Below the pieces are notes generated by a model that was not told the origin of the DNA, did not search any database, and saw only the letters and a list, made by a program, of their open reading frames with translations. Position numbers and translations under genes: made by a program. This document shows, piece by piece, positions 22,339 through 30,272 of a stretch of 37,385 bases of DNA (the stretch's first letter is position 1; the number at the start of each line of letters is the position of its first letter). This stretch comes from Dietzia alimentaria 72 (lineage in GTDB: Bacteria > Actinomycetota > Actinomycetes > Mycobacteriales > Mycobacteriaceae), in assembly GCF_000226215.1 (NCBI RefSeq), contig NZ_AGFF01000018.1:1-37385 (forward strand). The letters run 5' to 3'.

Positions 22339-23262
22339 GTGAACTCCGTCGAAGTACTCGAGGTCGGCCCCCGGGATGGCCTGCAGAACGAGAAGCGCAC
22401 CCTGCCCATCGACACCCGCGTCGAACTGATCAACCGACTTGTTGCCGCGGGCGCCAGGCGGATCGAGGCGGTGAGTTTTGTCCATCCCACCGCTGTTCCG
22501 CAGATGGCGGACGCGGAGAAGGTCATGGACGGTCTCCCGGATGTCGAGGGGGTGTCCTACCAGGGGCTCGTTCTCAATACCCGGGGTGCCCACCGCGCGG
22601 TCGAGACGCGGATCTCGGAGATCAACTTTGTCATTCCCGTCACCGACGACTTCGCGCAGCGCAATCAGAGACGGACCAGTGCCGAGTTGGTAGCCGAGTG
22701 CGAAGAGAGCATCGCGGTGGCGCGCGCGGCCGGTAAGGGCGTCTCGGTGACTCTCGCAGTGGCCTTTGGCTGCCCCTTCTCGGGAGGGGTCGCAGTGCAG
22801 GATGTGGCGCGGGTCCTGGATCCGGTACTCGAAATGGATATCGACGAGATCGCCTTTGCCGACACCATCGGGTTGGGCGTGCCGCGGCAGGTCACGGAAT
22901 TAGCGGATCTCGTACGCCCGCTACTGGGTAGCCGGCGACTGCGCTTCCACTTCCACAACACGCGCAACACCGGCTACGCCAACGCTCTCGCCGCGGCGGA
23001 ACTCGACCGGGTGGGGACCGTGGTCCTCGATTCCGCGGTCGGTGGGTTCGGCGGCTGTCCGTTCGCCCCCGCCGCTACCGGCAACATCGGAACCGAGGAC
23101 CTGGTTTACGCGCTCCGCGCCTCGGGCATCCAGCACACGGATCTGTCCATCTCGGCCCTGTCCGACACGGCTGTCTGGCTGGGGCGAGAACTCGACAGTC
23201 CTATCCAGTCGCTCCTGCCGAAGGCCGGCGACTTCCCGGCCAACCCGGCCCGTCAGTACTAG
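22339..23262 (+). CDS. HMG-CoA lyase-type enzyme (DRE-TIM metallolyase)
   Basis: The 307-aa TIM-barrel protein starts VNSVEVLEVGPRDGLQNEKR, where PRDGLQNE carries the catalytic Arg and metal-binding Asp of HMG-CoA lyases. It also has the FGCPF strand, the metal-site RFHFHNTRN (HxH) and the Cys loop GGFGGCPFAPAATGNIGTEDL, matching the GGCP(Y/F)A motif of hydroxymethylglutaryl-CoA lyase. It would cleave a 3-hydroxy-3-methylglutaryl-CoA-like thioester, as in leucine or isoprenoid catabolism. GTG 22339 is selected because AGGAGG lies at 22326-22331; the ATG-like start at 22273 adds an unconserved tail. Its stop overlaps the stop of the convergent small gene. Confidence 0.88.
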   Translation: MNSVEVLEVGPRDGLQNEKRTLPIDTRVELINRLVAAGARRIEAVSFVHPTAVPQMADAEKVMDGLPDVEGVSYQGLVLNTRGAHRAVETRISEINFVIPVTDDFAQRNQRRTSAELVAECEESIAVARAAGKGVSVTLAVAFGCPFSGGVAVQDVARVLDPVLEMDIDEIAFADTIGLGVPRQVTELADLVRPLLGSRRLRFHFHNTRNTGYANALAAAELDRVGTVVLDSAVGGFGGCPFAPAATGNIGTEDLVYALRASGIQHTDLSISALSDTAVWLGRELDSPIQSLLPKAGDFPANPARQY

Positions 23263-23456
23263 TCCGCGGCGTTCGTGCCGCCGTCGTTGATCTCGAAGCG
23301 CGTCCACTCGCCGTCCATGTCGACCTCCATGGCGTAGCCGAGCGCATCGTCGGGGACCTCCACCGTTTTAAACCAGTCGTAGGCCTTGGTGTCGTCAGCA
23401 AATTCCTTCTCGTCGATCACGTTCTGCTCGGGATCGATCACGCGGTAACGGGGCAT
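23259..23456 (-). CDS. Small acidic protein of unknown function
   Basis: The 65-aa product (MPRYRVIDPEQNVIDEKEFA, then WFKTVEVPDDALGYAMEVDM) is acidic with alternating strand-like segments and no Cys or membrane helix. ATG 23456 has AAGGAG 5 nt upstream, which supports real translation. Its stop codon overlaps that of the convergent lyase gene by 4 nt. I do not recognise the family. Confidence 0.75.
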   Translation of the reverse strand: MPRYRVIDPEQNVIDEKEFADDTKAYDWFKTVEVPDDALGYAMEVDMDGEWTRFEINDGGTNAAD

Positions 23457-23633
23457 GAGTGCTCCTTAATTCGTCGGATTTCGCTTCCGAGCGCAGTCTG
23501 GCAAACCGATCCCGCGCACGCATCCGGTCGCGGTTGTGGCCCCCGGCAACGACCCGGTTCGGCGACGTCTCCAGTCAGCTCGGCGACCGCGTACGGTCGA
23601 AGAACCCGATGACGACGACGAGGAGGCCCGCAC

Positions 23634-24503
23634 ATGGACCCGGTGAGCAAGTACCCCGTTGACATTCCGCTCCAATCACAGCCCGCTCCGGGGCTCGCCT
23701 CCGGACTCACGCCGCCCGCCGACCACGGCGAACGCTCGTGGGTCGGACACGGTCGACTTGCGGGCCGGCGCGCGCTGATCACCGGCGGGGACTCCGGTAT
23801 CGGGCGGGCGGTGGCGATCGCCTACGCCCGCGAGGGAGCCGACGTGGCGATCGGATATCTGCCGTCCGAGCAATCCGACGCCGACGAGGTGGCCGAACTC
23901 GTCCGCGAGGCCGGACGGACCTGCATCCTGCTGCCGGGCGACGTGGGAGATGAGGACACGGCTCGGGGCGTCGTTCGCGACGCGGTCTCGGGGCTCGGCG
24001 GGCTGGATGTGCTGGTGCTCAACGCGGGGCGTCAGACATATGTCGAGAACCTAGAAGACCTGTCGTCCGAGCAGTGGGCCGAGACGATGAACGTCAACAT
24101 CTCGGCACCGTTCTGGATGATGCAGGAGGCGTTGGCCCACCTCGAGCCGGGCGCGAGCGTCATCTTCACGTCGTCGGTTCAGGCCTACACCCCGTCGCCG
24201 GGACTTGTGGATTACGCGACTTCACGCGCGGCGGTCAACACGATGTCCAAAGCGCTGGCCCAGCAGCTCGCCCCGCGCGGGATTCGCGTCAACGCTGTGG
24301 CTCCGGGCCCATTCTGGACGGCCCTGCAGGTGACTGGTGGGCAGAAGCCGGAGAAGCTGCCGTACTTCGGGCAGAAGAACCCGCTCGGTCGTCCTGGCCA
24401 GCCGGCTGAGATGGCGGGTGCCTACGTGTACTTGGCGTCGGAGGAGTCGTCCTATACGACAGGAAACACGCTCTCCGTCACCGGTGGCGCGCCCACGCCC
24501 TGA
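23634..24503 (+). CDS. Short-chain dehydrogenase, GSP39/YghA-like, Lys to Arg at the active site
   Basis: The 289-aa SDR has an N-terminal 45-residue extension (SKYPVDIPLQSQPAPGLAS) as in the YghA/YhdG group, glycine motif TGGDSGIG at 50-57, LNAG at 129-132, Ser180/181 and Tyr194. The catalytic Lys four residues after Tyr is Arg198 (YATSR; codon CGC). Otherwise it has full length and a normal C-terminal TGNTLSVTGG. Arg might partly replace Lys or indicate a changed function. A purine-rich GGAGG precedes ATG 23634. It ends before a shared terminator with the convergent alcohol dehydrogenase. Confidence 0.9.
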   Translation: MDPVSKYPVDIPLQSQPAPGLASGLTPPADHGERSWVGHGRLAGRRALITGGDSGIGRAVAIAYAREGADVAIGYLPSEQSDADEVAELVREAGRTCILLPGDVGDEDTARGVVRDAVSGLGGLDVLVLNAGRQTYVENLEDLSSEQWAETMNVNISAPFWMMQEALAHLEPGASVIFTSSVQAYTPSPGLVDYATSRAAVNTMSKALAQQLAPRGIRVNAVAPGPFWTALQVTGGQKPEKLPYFGQKNPLGRPGQPAEMAGAYVYLASEESSYTTGNTLSVTGGAPTP

Positions 24504-24532
24504 GCCCGGCGGAGCGCCTGCCAAATTGGTGT

Positions 24533-24570
24533 CGCCCTCCCGGCCGTGATGTTCAACGACCGGGAGGGCG
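24533..24570. terminator. Bidirectional hairpin terminator
   Basis: CGCCCTCCCGG (24533-24543) pairs perfectly with CCGGGAGGGCG (24560-24570) around a 16-nt loop. It separates the convergent SDR and alcohol dehydrogenase genes. Confidence 0.8.
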
Positions 24571-24587
24571 AGTTCGTGGGGGGCGGG

Positions 24588-25700
24588 TCAGGAGTCGTGG
24601 ATGAGGACTCCCCGCATGATTTTTCCGTCCTTCAGGTCCTGGTAGCCCTGGTTGAGGGTCTCCAGGGTGTAGGTGGTGGTGATCAACTCGTCGAGCTTGA
24701 GCTTGCCCTCGTCGTAGAGTCGCAGCAGTTTGACGATGTCGTACTGCGGGTTGGCCGAGCCGAACAGTGAGCCCTTGATCGTCTTGCCGAACAGGGCCAT
24801 GGTGGTCCCGTTGATCTGCACGGTCTTGTCGGTCATGCTGCCGAGGCCGGTGATGACCACCGTGCCGCCCTTGCCGATCACGTCGTAGGCGCTCGAGACG
24901 ACCTGCTCCTCGAGGGTGCCCACCAGGATGAGAGCCTGGTCGGCCATTTGCCCCCAGGTCAGCTTCTCCACCTCGGCGTGGGCTTCGGCGGCGTCAGCGA
25001 ACGCGTGGGTGGCACCGAACTTCAGTGCCTCGTCGCGCTTGAACTGCACCGGGTCCACCACCACGACGTGCCGGGCGCCCGAGTGGACGGCGCCCTGGAC
25101 CGCGTTGATCCCGAGGCCGCCGATTCCGTAGATCACCACGGTGTCGCCCTGTCGGACTCCGCCCGCGTAGACCGAGGTACCCCAGCCGGACGGGACCCCG
25201 CAGCCCACCAGTACGGCCTTGTCCAGCGGCAGCCAGTCGTCGACCTTGACCACGGAGTGCTGGGAGATCACCGAGCGTTCGGAGAATGTGCCCAGCATGC
25301 ACATGGCTCCGAAGTCCTTGCCGCCCGAGTGGAACCGGAAGGTCCCGTCGGGCATGTGGCCGTCGAGAATCGTCGCGCCCATATCGCACAGGCTCTGCCG
25401 GCCGGTCGAGCAATAGCGGCAAGTCCCGCAGTTGGGGATGAACGAGCAGACCACGTGGTCACCGGGCTTGACCTTGGTCACGCCGACCCCGACCGCTTCG
25501 ATCACGCCGGCGCCCTCGTGCCCTCCGACAATCGGGAAGCGCGGCGGTAGTGAGCCGTCTGACAAGTGCAGGTCGGAGTGGCACAGGCCGGCGGCCGTGT
25601 ACTTGATCAGCACCTCGTTGGGGCCGGGATCGTCGAGGTCGAGTTCGATGATCTCGAATGGCTGATGGACATCGAACAGTACTGCTGCCTTGGTCTTCAC
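24588..25700 (-). CDS. NDMA-type zinc alcohol dehydrogenase
   Basis: The 370-aa medium-chain dehydrogenase has catalytic-zinc ligands Cys40 (GLCHSD) and His61-Glu62 (GGHEGAG), the structural-zinc set Cys91, Cys94, Cys97, Cys105, and a Rossmann motif GIGGLGINAVQGA. Sequence blocks such as SFIPNCGTC and LVGCGVPSGWG resemble NDMA-dependent alcohol dehydrogenases, which hold a tightly bound NAD and are often linked to mycofactocin; that assignment is from recognition, not shown. It oxidises primary alcohols to aldehydes. The GTG start at 25700 follows AAAGGA. It lies 52 nt after the aldehyde dehydrogenase gene, which would remove the aldehyde. Confidence 0.9.
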   Translation of the reverse strand: MKTKAAVLFDVHQPFEIIELDLDDPGPNEVLIKYTAAGLCHSDLHLSDGSLPPRFPIVGGHEGAGVIEAVGVGVTKVKPGDHVVCSFIPNCGTCRYCSTGRQSLCDMGATILDGHMPDGTFRFHSGGKDFGAMCMLGTFSERSVISQHSVVKVDDWLPLDKAVLVGCGVPSGWGTSVYAGGVRQGDTVVIYGIGGLGINAVQGAVHSGARHVVVVDPVQFKRDEALKFGATHAFADAAEAHAEVEKLTWGQMADQALILVGTLEEQVVSSAYDVIGKGGTVVITGLGSMTDKTVQINGTTMALFGKTIKGSLFGSANPQYDIVKLLRLYDEGKLKLDELITTTYTLETLNQGYQDLKDGKIMRGVLIHDS

Positions 25701-25752
25701 AGGGGTCCTTTCGGGAGGGGGCGGACGGAGTTAGGTCAGGAGGGGTGCTGAC

Positions 25753-27276
25753 TCAGAGCTGGATGTTGACCGAGCGGGTCTGGGTGTAGAGATCCAGTGC
25801 GCCCTTGCCGAGCTCGCGTCCCCAGCCGGACTGCTTGAAGCCGCCGAACGGCATGGCGGTGTCGAAGCCGTTGTACTGGTTGACCCACACGGATCCGGCC
25901 TGCAGACGGCTGGCCACCTGGTGGGCCTTGGAGATGTCCGTGGTCCAGACGCCGGCGGCCAGTCCGTACATCGAGTCGTTTGCCTGGCGGACCGCGTCGT
26001 CGAGGTCGGTGAACCGCAGCGCGGAGACGACGGGGCCAAAGATCTCGTCGGTCACCACCCGGTGGTCGGGCTTGACGTCCACAAAGACGGTGGGCTGAAC
26101 GAAGTACCCCACGTCGCCGTGGCGTGCGCCGCCGGTCAGTGCGCGTCCGCCGTCCTCGATGCCCGCGCGCAGGTAGTAGGAGACCTTGTCGAACTGGTCC
26201 TGGTCGACCAGCGGTCCGAGTTCGGTGGCGGGGTCGAGTCCGTGCCCGATGGTGGCCTGGGAAGCGGCGTCGGCCACGGCCTGGGTGAACTCCTCGTAGA
26301 TGGAGTCCTCCACGTACAGGCGCGTACCGGCGGTGCAGGCCTGGCCGTGGTTGAACATCCATGCGGCCACGGATCCGGCCACAGCGGCGTCCCAGTCGCA
26401 GTCGGCAAAGACGATGTTGGCGCTCTTGCCACCCAGCTCGAGGGAGACCTTTTTAAGGTTGCCCTGCGCGGCCTCGACGATCTTCTTTCCGACCTCGGTG
26501 GAGCCGGTGAAGGCGACCTTGTCCACGTCGTCGTGCCCGGAGAGCGTGGCACCGGCGTCACCGAAACCGGTGATGATGTTCACCACGCCGTCCGGTACGC
26601 CGGCCTCGCCACAGATCTCGCCCAGGATGAGGGCGGTGAGCGGTGTCTGCTCGGCGGGCTTGAGGATCAGCGTGTTGCCGGTGGCCAGTGCGGGGGCGAG
26701 CTTCCACGAGGCCATGAGCAGCGGGAAGTTCCAGGGGATGATCTGACCGCACACGCCCACCGGGACGCGCTGGGTGTAGGCGTGGAACTGCTTGTCGCCG
26801 GCGAACGGCATGGACACGTTGACGGTCGTACCCTCGATCTTGGTGCACCAGCCGGCGTAGTAGCGGAACACGTCGGCCGCCCAGGCCACGTCGACGGCGG
26901 TCGCGATTCCCGCGGACTTGCCGTTGTCGAGTGCCTCGATCTGGCCGAGCAGCTCTGCCTTGGCGTCCAGCAGGTCGCCGATGCGCCACAGGATCTGCTC
27001 GCGCTGGTTGGGCTTCATGGTGGCCCAGCCACCGTCGTCGAACGCGCGACGGGCGGCGGCGACCGCGCGGTTCACGTCCTCCGGCCCGCCGTGGGCGACC
27101 TGGGTGATCTCCTCGCCGGTGGCCGGGTCGTAGGTACCGAAGGTGCGGCCGTCTGCGGCGTCGACCCACTGGCCGTCGATCAGGAGTTGGTGCGGGCGGG
27201 CGAGGAATTCGCGGGCCTCGGCGCTGAGTCGCTCGTGGGCGGTGGGGGCGCTGGTGCGGTTGAGTGTGCCGGTCAT
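25753..27276 (-). CDS. NAD(P)-dependent aldehyde dehydrogenase
   Basis: The 507-aa enzyme of the classical ALDH superfamily has Asn183 (PWNFP), Glu280 (LELGGKS) and the nucleophile Cys314 (GQACTAG), with the NAD-binding FTGSTEVGK at 256-264. It oxidises an aldehyde to the acid. ATG 27276 has GGAGG a few nt upstream. It is first in a two-gene unit with the alcohol dehydrogenase, and its promoter lies downstream of the AcoR-like activator gene, which runs in the same direction; a dyad at 27355-27371 is the likely activator site. Confidence 0.95.
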   Translation of the reverse strand: MTGTLNRTSAPTAHERLSAEAREFLARPHQLLIDGQWVDAADGRTFGTYDPATGEEITQVAHGGPEDVNRAVAAARRAFDDGGWATMKPNQREQILWRIGDLLDAKAELLGQIEALDNGKSAGIATAVDVAWAADVFRYYAGWCTKIEGTTVNVSMPFAGDKQFHAYTQRVPVGVCGQIIPWNFPLLMASWKLAPALATGNTLILKPAEQTPLTALILGEICGEAGVPDGVVNIITGFGDAGATLSGHDDVDKVAFTGSTEVGKKIVEAAQGNLKKVSLELGGKSANIVFADCDWDAAVAGSVAAWMFNHGQACTAGTRLYVEDSIYEEFTQAVADAASQATIGHGLDPATELGPLVDQDQFDKVSYYLRAGIEDGGRALTGGARHGDVGYFVQPTVFVDVKPDHRVVTDEIFGPVVSALRFTDLDDAVRQANDSMYGLAAGVWTTDISKAHQVASRLQAGSVWVNQYNGFDTAMPFGGFKQSGWGRELGKGALDLYTQTRSVNIQL

Positions 27277-27354
27277 CGTCTACCTCCGAAGTTCCGACCG
27301 CCTCGATGTGAGGACGGTCACAACTCACTATGGAGGAATTGCGGGGCAGTGGAG

Positions 27355-27371
27355 TGTTCAGATTCTGGACA
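27355..27371. promoter_or_regulatory. Candidate AcoR-like activator site
   Basis: TGTTCAGA-T-TCTGGACA is an 8-bp inverted repeat with one mismatch, centred about 87 bp upstream of the aldehyde dehydrogenase start and just downstream of the regulator stop. Fis-type HTH activators bind such dyads; the link is inferred. Confidence 0.45.
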
Positions 27372-27374
27372 CCG

Positions 27375-29099
27375 TCAGGACAGGCCGAACTCGCGCATGC
27401 GGGCGTAGAGGGTGGTGCGGCTGATTCCCAATCGCCGGGCCGCGCGGGAGCGCACGCCGTCGCAGCTGGCCAGGGCGGCGACGATCGCGTCGTATTCCCC
27501 GCGCGCGAGCTCGCCAGACCGCGGCGGCCTGCTGCTGCGGGCGCGCGTGGGCAGCGCGTCCAGGTCCAGTTGCGCTGGTGCGGGTGCGCCTGACTTCCCG
27601 GGCTGGCCCAGGCATTCGGCGAGGATCGAACGCAGTGACACGAGCCCGTTGGGGAGGTCGAGCGCACAGGCGGCGTCCACGAACCTCGCAGTGAGCGTCG
27701 GTTCGGCCATCCCGCGGGCAGAGGCCAGGTGAGCGACCATCTCGCGCACGATCTCGCCGCTCTCCGTGCCCCGCTCGTGCAGGGGGCGCACGGTGGTGCG
27801 AGCGCTGCAGGCGTCCAGCGCCTCCGTCACCGCGGGTCGTGGGTCGTCGCGACTGGTGACGACGACGACGCCGCAGTCCGCCGCATCGAGTCGCGATGCC
27901 AGGCGGCGCAGATCCGCGTCGGCGAGGAGGTCGATGTCGTCCAGGACGAGCGATTGTCTGCCCTCGCCGCCTGCCGGTCCGGCCAACTCGTCCGGGCCGC
28001 CCCGGTCTCGGCGAGAGCGCAGCGCGGGCACCACCATCTCGCGCCAGGCCTGGGTTGCACTATCCGCTTCCGCCAGCCGGACATGCTCTGCATCCGGGCC
28101 GGCGATCGCCCTCGCCGTCGTCGTTCTCCCCGATCCCGAGGGCCCCACCACCGCGTGCGCACCTGAGGTGACCCGTACGGTGTCCCGGCGCGCGGCGGTC
28201 GCAGGGGGCTTCCTGCTGGCGTTGCTACGGCGCCGTCGCGGGGCGTCCGCGGGAGGCTCGAGGTCGGGGAACGACAAGTCCAACAGGTGACCGCGACGCC
28301 CGACCCGGCTCGACAGCACTCCCACAGTCCCTACGGAGAGTTCCACCGCGTCGGGGAGTTGGTCCCGCTCGACGAGGCGCCGCAGCGTGGCGATGTCGTG
28401 CGAGGCCAACCGCTCGAGGCTGGCATGCGAGGCCAACACCACCTCGTCGCCGAACGCACAGGTCGCGACGTCGGATCCACGGGTGCGTTCGAGAAAGCGG
28501 TGCCAGAGTTCCCGGTCGTCGGCGCGGGCGGTGTCCACGTAGCGGGCCTCGATGTCCGCCACGATCTTGCGGACAAATGGCGCGAACAGGCGCGAGGCAT
28601 CCGCGTTCATCCCCGTCAGGTCGAGCGCTCCGACAAGGCGGCGGGTGAGCGGGTCGACGATCGGGTGGCCGTAGCAACTGAAGTCGCGCAGCATCTCCGC
28701 GAAGTGCTCCTCGCCCCGGATGAACACGCCGGCGCGGGTCTCGAGCGCTGTGCCGATGCCGTTGTTGCCCACCGCGTCCTCGGTGAGGGTCACGCCGTCG
28801 TCGACCCCACGGCGGAGCAGCATCCGAGAGATCCGGGCATCGTCGCGCACCGTGCGGATGACTCGACCCTCCCGGTCGGCCAGGAGGAGCATCGCACCGG
28901 TGTCCCTCAGCACGGCGTCCACCCCGTCCATCACGGGCCGGGCGGCTTCGGCGAGTCGACGGGACCGCGTGGCGTGTGGGTCGGGGGCGCCGGGTCGCGC
29001 GTTCTGTGGGGTGAGACCGCACAGGGTCGAGCGGCGCCACGCCTGACCCAGTTGTCCTGAGTCGGGCGCGGTGGTGGTGGTGCGGACGATCTGGCGCAA
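27375..29099 (-). CDS. AcoR-like GAF/AAA/Fis-HTH transcriptional activator
   Basis: The 574-aa regulator has an N-terminal GAF-type sensor (about 45-190, with LTEDAVGNNGIGTALETRA and HFAEMLRDFSCYGHPIVDP typical of AcoR), a degenerate AAA-type domain (about 305-480) and a C-terminal Fis-like HTH (GVRSRAARRLGISRTTLYARM). The P-loop is GPSGSGRT with Arg325 in place of Lys, and the Walker B region is LVLDDID. The sigma-54-contacting GAFTGA motif is absent, as expected in a lineage without RpoN. The start is TTG 29099, selected because GGAGG lies at 29105-29109. It probably activates the downstream aldehyde/alcohol dehydrogenase unit in response to an alcohol or aldehyde. Confidence 0.88.
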   Translation of the reverse strand: MRQIVRTTTTAPDSGQLGQAWRRSTLCGLTPQNARPGAPDPHATRSRRLAEAARPVMDGVDAVLRDTGAMLLLADREGRVIRTVRDDARISRMLLRRGVDDGVTLTEDAVGNNGIGTALETRAGVFIRGEEHFAEMLRDFSCYGHPIVDPLTRRLVGALDLTGMNADASRLFAPFVRKIVADIEARYVDTARADDRELWHRFLERTRGSDVATCAFGDEVVLASHASLERLASHDIATLRRLVERDQLPDAVELSVGTVGVLSSRVGRRGHLLDLSFPDLEPPADAPRRRRSNASRKPPATAARRDTVRVTSGAHAVVGPSGSGRTTTARAIAGPDAEHVRLAEADSATQAWREMVVPALRSRRDRGGPDELAGPAGGEGRQSLVLDDIDLLADADLRRLASRLDAADCGVVVVTSRDDPRPAVTEALDACSARTTVRPLHERGTESGEIVREMVAHLASARGMAEPTLTARFVDAACALDLPNGLVSLRSILAECLGQPGKSGAPAPAQLDLDALPTRARSSRPPRSGELARGEYDAIVAALASCDGVRSRAARRLGISRTTLYARMREFGLS

Positions 29100-29110
29100 A
29101 GGGCACCTCC

Positions 29111-29143
29111 GAGTATACGAGGGGTGTGATCTACACCATACTC
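29111..29143. promoter_or_regulatory. Nested inverted repeat before the AcoR-like gene
   Basis: Outer arms GAGTAT (29111-29116) and ATACTC (29138-29143) enclose inner arms GGTGT (29123-29127) and ACACC (29133-29137). It lies in the 69-bp gap between the IclR stop and the activator start and may be an operator or an RNA structure. Confidence 0.4.
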
Positions 29144-29168
29144 GCCGTCGGGGTTGCCAGGAGTTCGG

Positions 29169-30116
29169 TCACTGCGCGCGGGACGCGTGCGCCGGATGAA
29201 CCAGGTGCGCCGGGAGGTCGGACGCCCGGCCGAAACCAGGCCTCGAGGCCAGGCGAGCCGAGACGGCGTCCGCACACCCGGTCACGGCCTCCACAGCTCG
29301 GACCACGGCGCGTCCGGTCATGCGCCGACCGGGTGCCACCGCCACGGAGCCCACGGCCCGGCCGTCAGCGCGCAGAATGGGTGCGGCCACCGAGGCGACG
29401 GCAAGGTCGGCGACCGTAGTGAGCTCTGAGTCGGTCACGTCGATCTCGGACAGCTCCACGAACAGCTCCGACACGCGATCCCGGACGAGGCTCCCGACCC
29501 CGGAGGCTTCCAACGAGTCGGCCATCCTCAGCAGTTCGCGCCGAGCCGGGGTGAGCCGCTCGATCGACCAGCCGCGCCGAGCGATCTGCGGCAGCACGAA
29601 TTCCAGCCGCTCGCGGGCGGCCGTGGTCAGGCCCGCCGATTCGGCGAACCAGTGGCGCTGCTCGGCCATGGGGAAGCGGGCGGCCAGCTCACGCGCGAAG
29701 GGCGCCCGGAGGGGGACCACATGGCCGACCGGCATCACCTCGCGGGACGCGGTGCGCATTCCGGCTCCCACGGAGTCCACGACCTCGGCCATGCCGTCGC
29801 GTATCTCAAAGACCACGGCGGCGATGCCGGTGGAGTCGACCAGGTCCTCCAGCGGCTGGCGGGCGGCGCGGACCAGGTCCACCTCGGCAGCGAGGGATGC
29901 GCCCACCTGTCGCAGGCGTGGACCCGCGCGCCACCCGCCATCGACTCTCTCGGCCCACCCCTCGGCCTGCATTCCGGTGAGAACCGCGTGCAGGGTCGAG
30001 CGACTGGCGTCGACCTTCCGGGCAATCTCCGTCAGCGGCAGGGGAGGGCCGTCGGTGGCGAGGGCTTCGATCACTGCCAGCACCCGGGAAGTGGGTTCGT
30101 GTCGCATAGTCGACAT
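29169..30116 (-). CDS. IclR-family transcriptional regulator
   Basis: The 315-aa protein has an N-terminal winged HTH (SRVLAVIEALATDGPPLPLTEIARKVDASRSTLHAVL, quoted in part as LTEIARKVDASRSTLHAVL) and a longer C-terminal effector domain with IclR-like layout (QPLEDLVDSTGIAAVVFEIR, ADGRAVGSVAVAPGRRM). A second ATG at 30107 is possible; neither start has a clear Shine-Dalgarno. It is divergent from cysD, whose start is 156 bp away, and runs in the same direction as the AcoR-like gene. Target genes are not evident; control of itself or of the cys operon is possible. It could sense an aromatic or other small acid. Confidence 0.85.
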   Translation of the reverse strand: MSTMRHEPTSRVLAVIEALATDGPPLPLTEIARKVDASRSTLHAVLTGMQAEGWAERVDGGWRAGPRLRQVGASLAAEVDLVRAARQPLEDLVDSTGIAAVVFEIRDGMAEVVDSVGAGMRTASREVMPVGHVVPLRAPFARELAARFPMAEQRHWFAESAGLTTAARERLEFVLPQIARRGWSIERLTPARRELLRMADSLEASGVGSLVRDRVSELFVELSEIDVTDSELTTVADLAVASVAAPILRADGRAVGSVAVAPGRRMTGRAVVRAVEAVTGCADAVSARLASRPGFGRASDLPAHLVHPAHASRAQ

Positions 30117-30125
30117 CGTATGTCG
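30111..30125. promoter_or_regulatory. Dyad at the IclR start codon
   Basis: CGACAT-CGT-ATGTCG, 6-bp perfect arms, overlaps the ATG at 30116. The position is suitable for autorepression. Confidence 0.35.
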
Positions 30126-30205
30126 TCAATCCGAATTCGCGCGATTAATCCGGCCCCCCGGCGTGCAATGCGGGCCGCCCGAGCGCACGATGAACGAGAC
30201 GCCCC

Positions 30206-30227
30206 GGGCAGACAGATCTGTCTGCCC
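30206..30227. promoter_or_regulatory. 22-bp perfect palindrome upstream of cysD
   Basis: The arms are GGGCAGACAGA and its exact complement with no spacer, centred 56 bp upstream of the cysD ATG. As DNA it is a strong operator candidate for a homodimeric regulator. As RNA it lacks a loop and so is less likely to be a terminator. No regulator can be named from sequence. Confidence 0.65.
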
Positions 30228-30272
30228 TCGCTCGGTCGACATCCCGGCCGAGCCCACGACAATGGAGGTCGC

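Noticed and set aside
25921-27408. 495-aa plus-strand open frame opposite the aldehyde dehydrogenase
   Set aside because: It is a shadow of a gene with clear Asn, Glu and Cys active-site residues.
30206-30227. SAM or other riboswitch in the cysD leader
   Set aside because: Only one loop-free palindrome is visible; no multi-helix riboswitch architecture could be drawn in about 145 nt.
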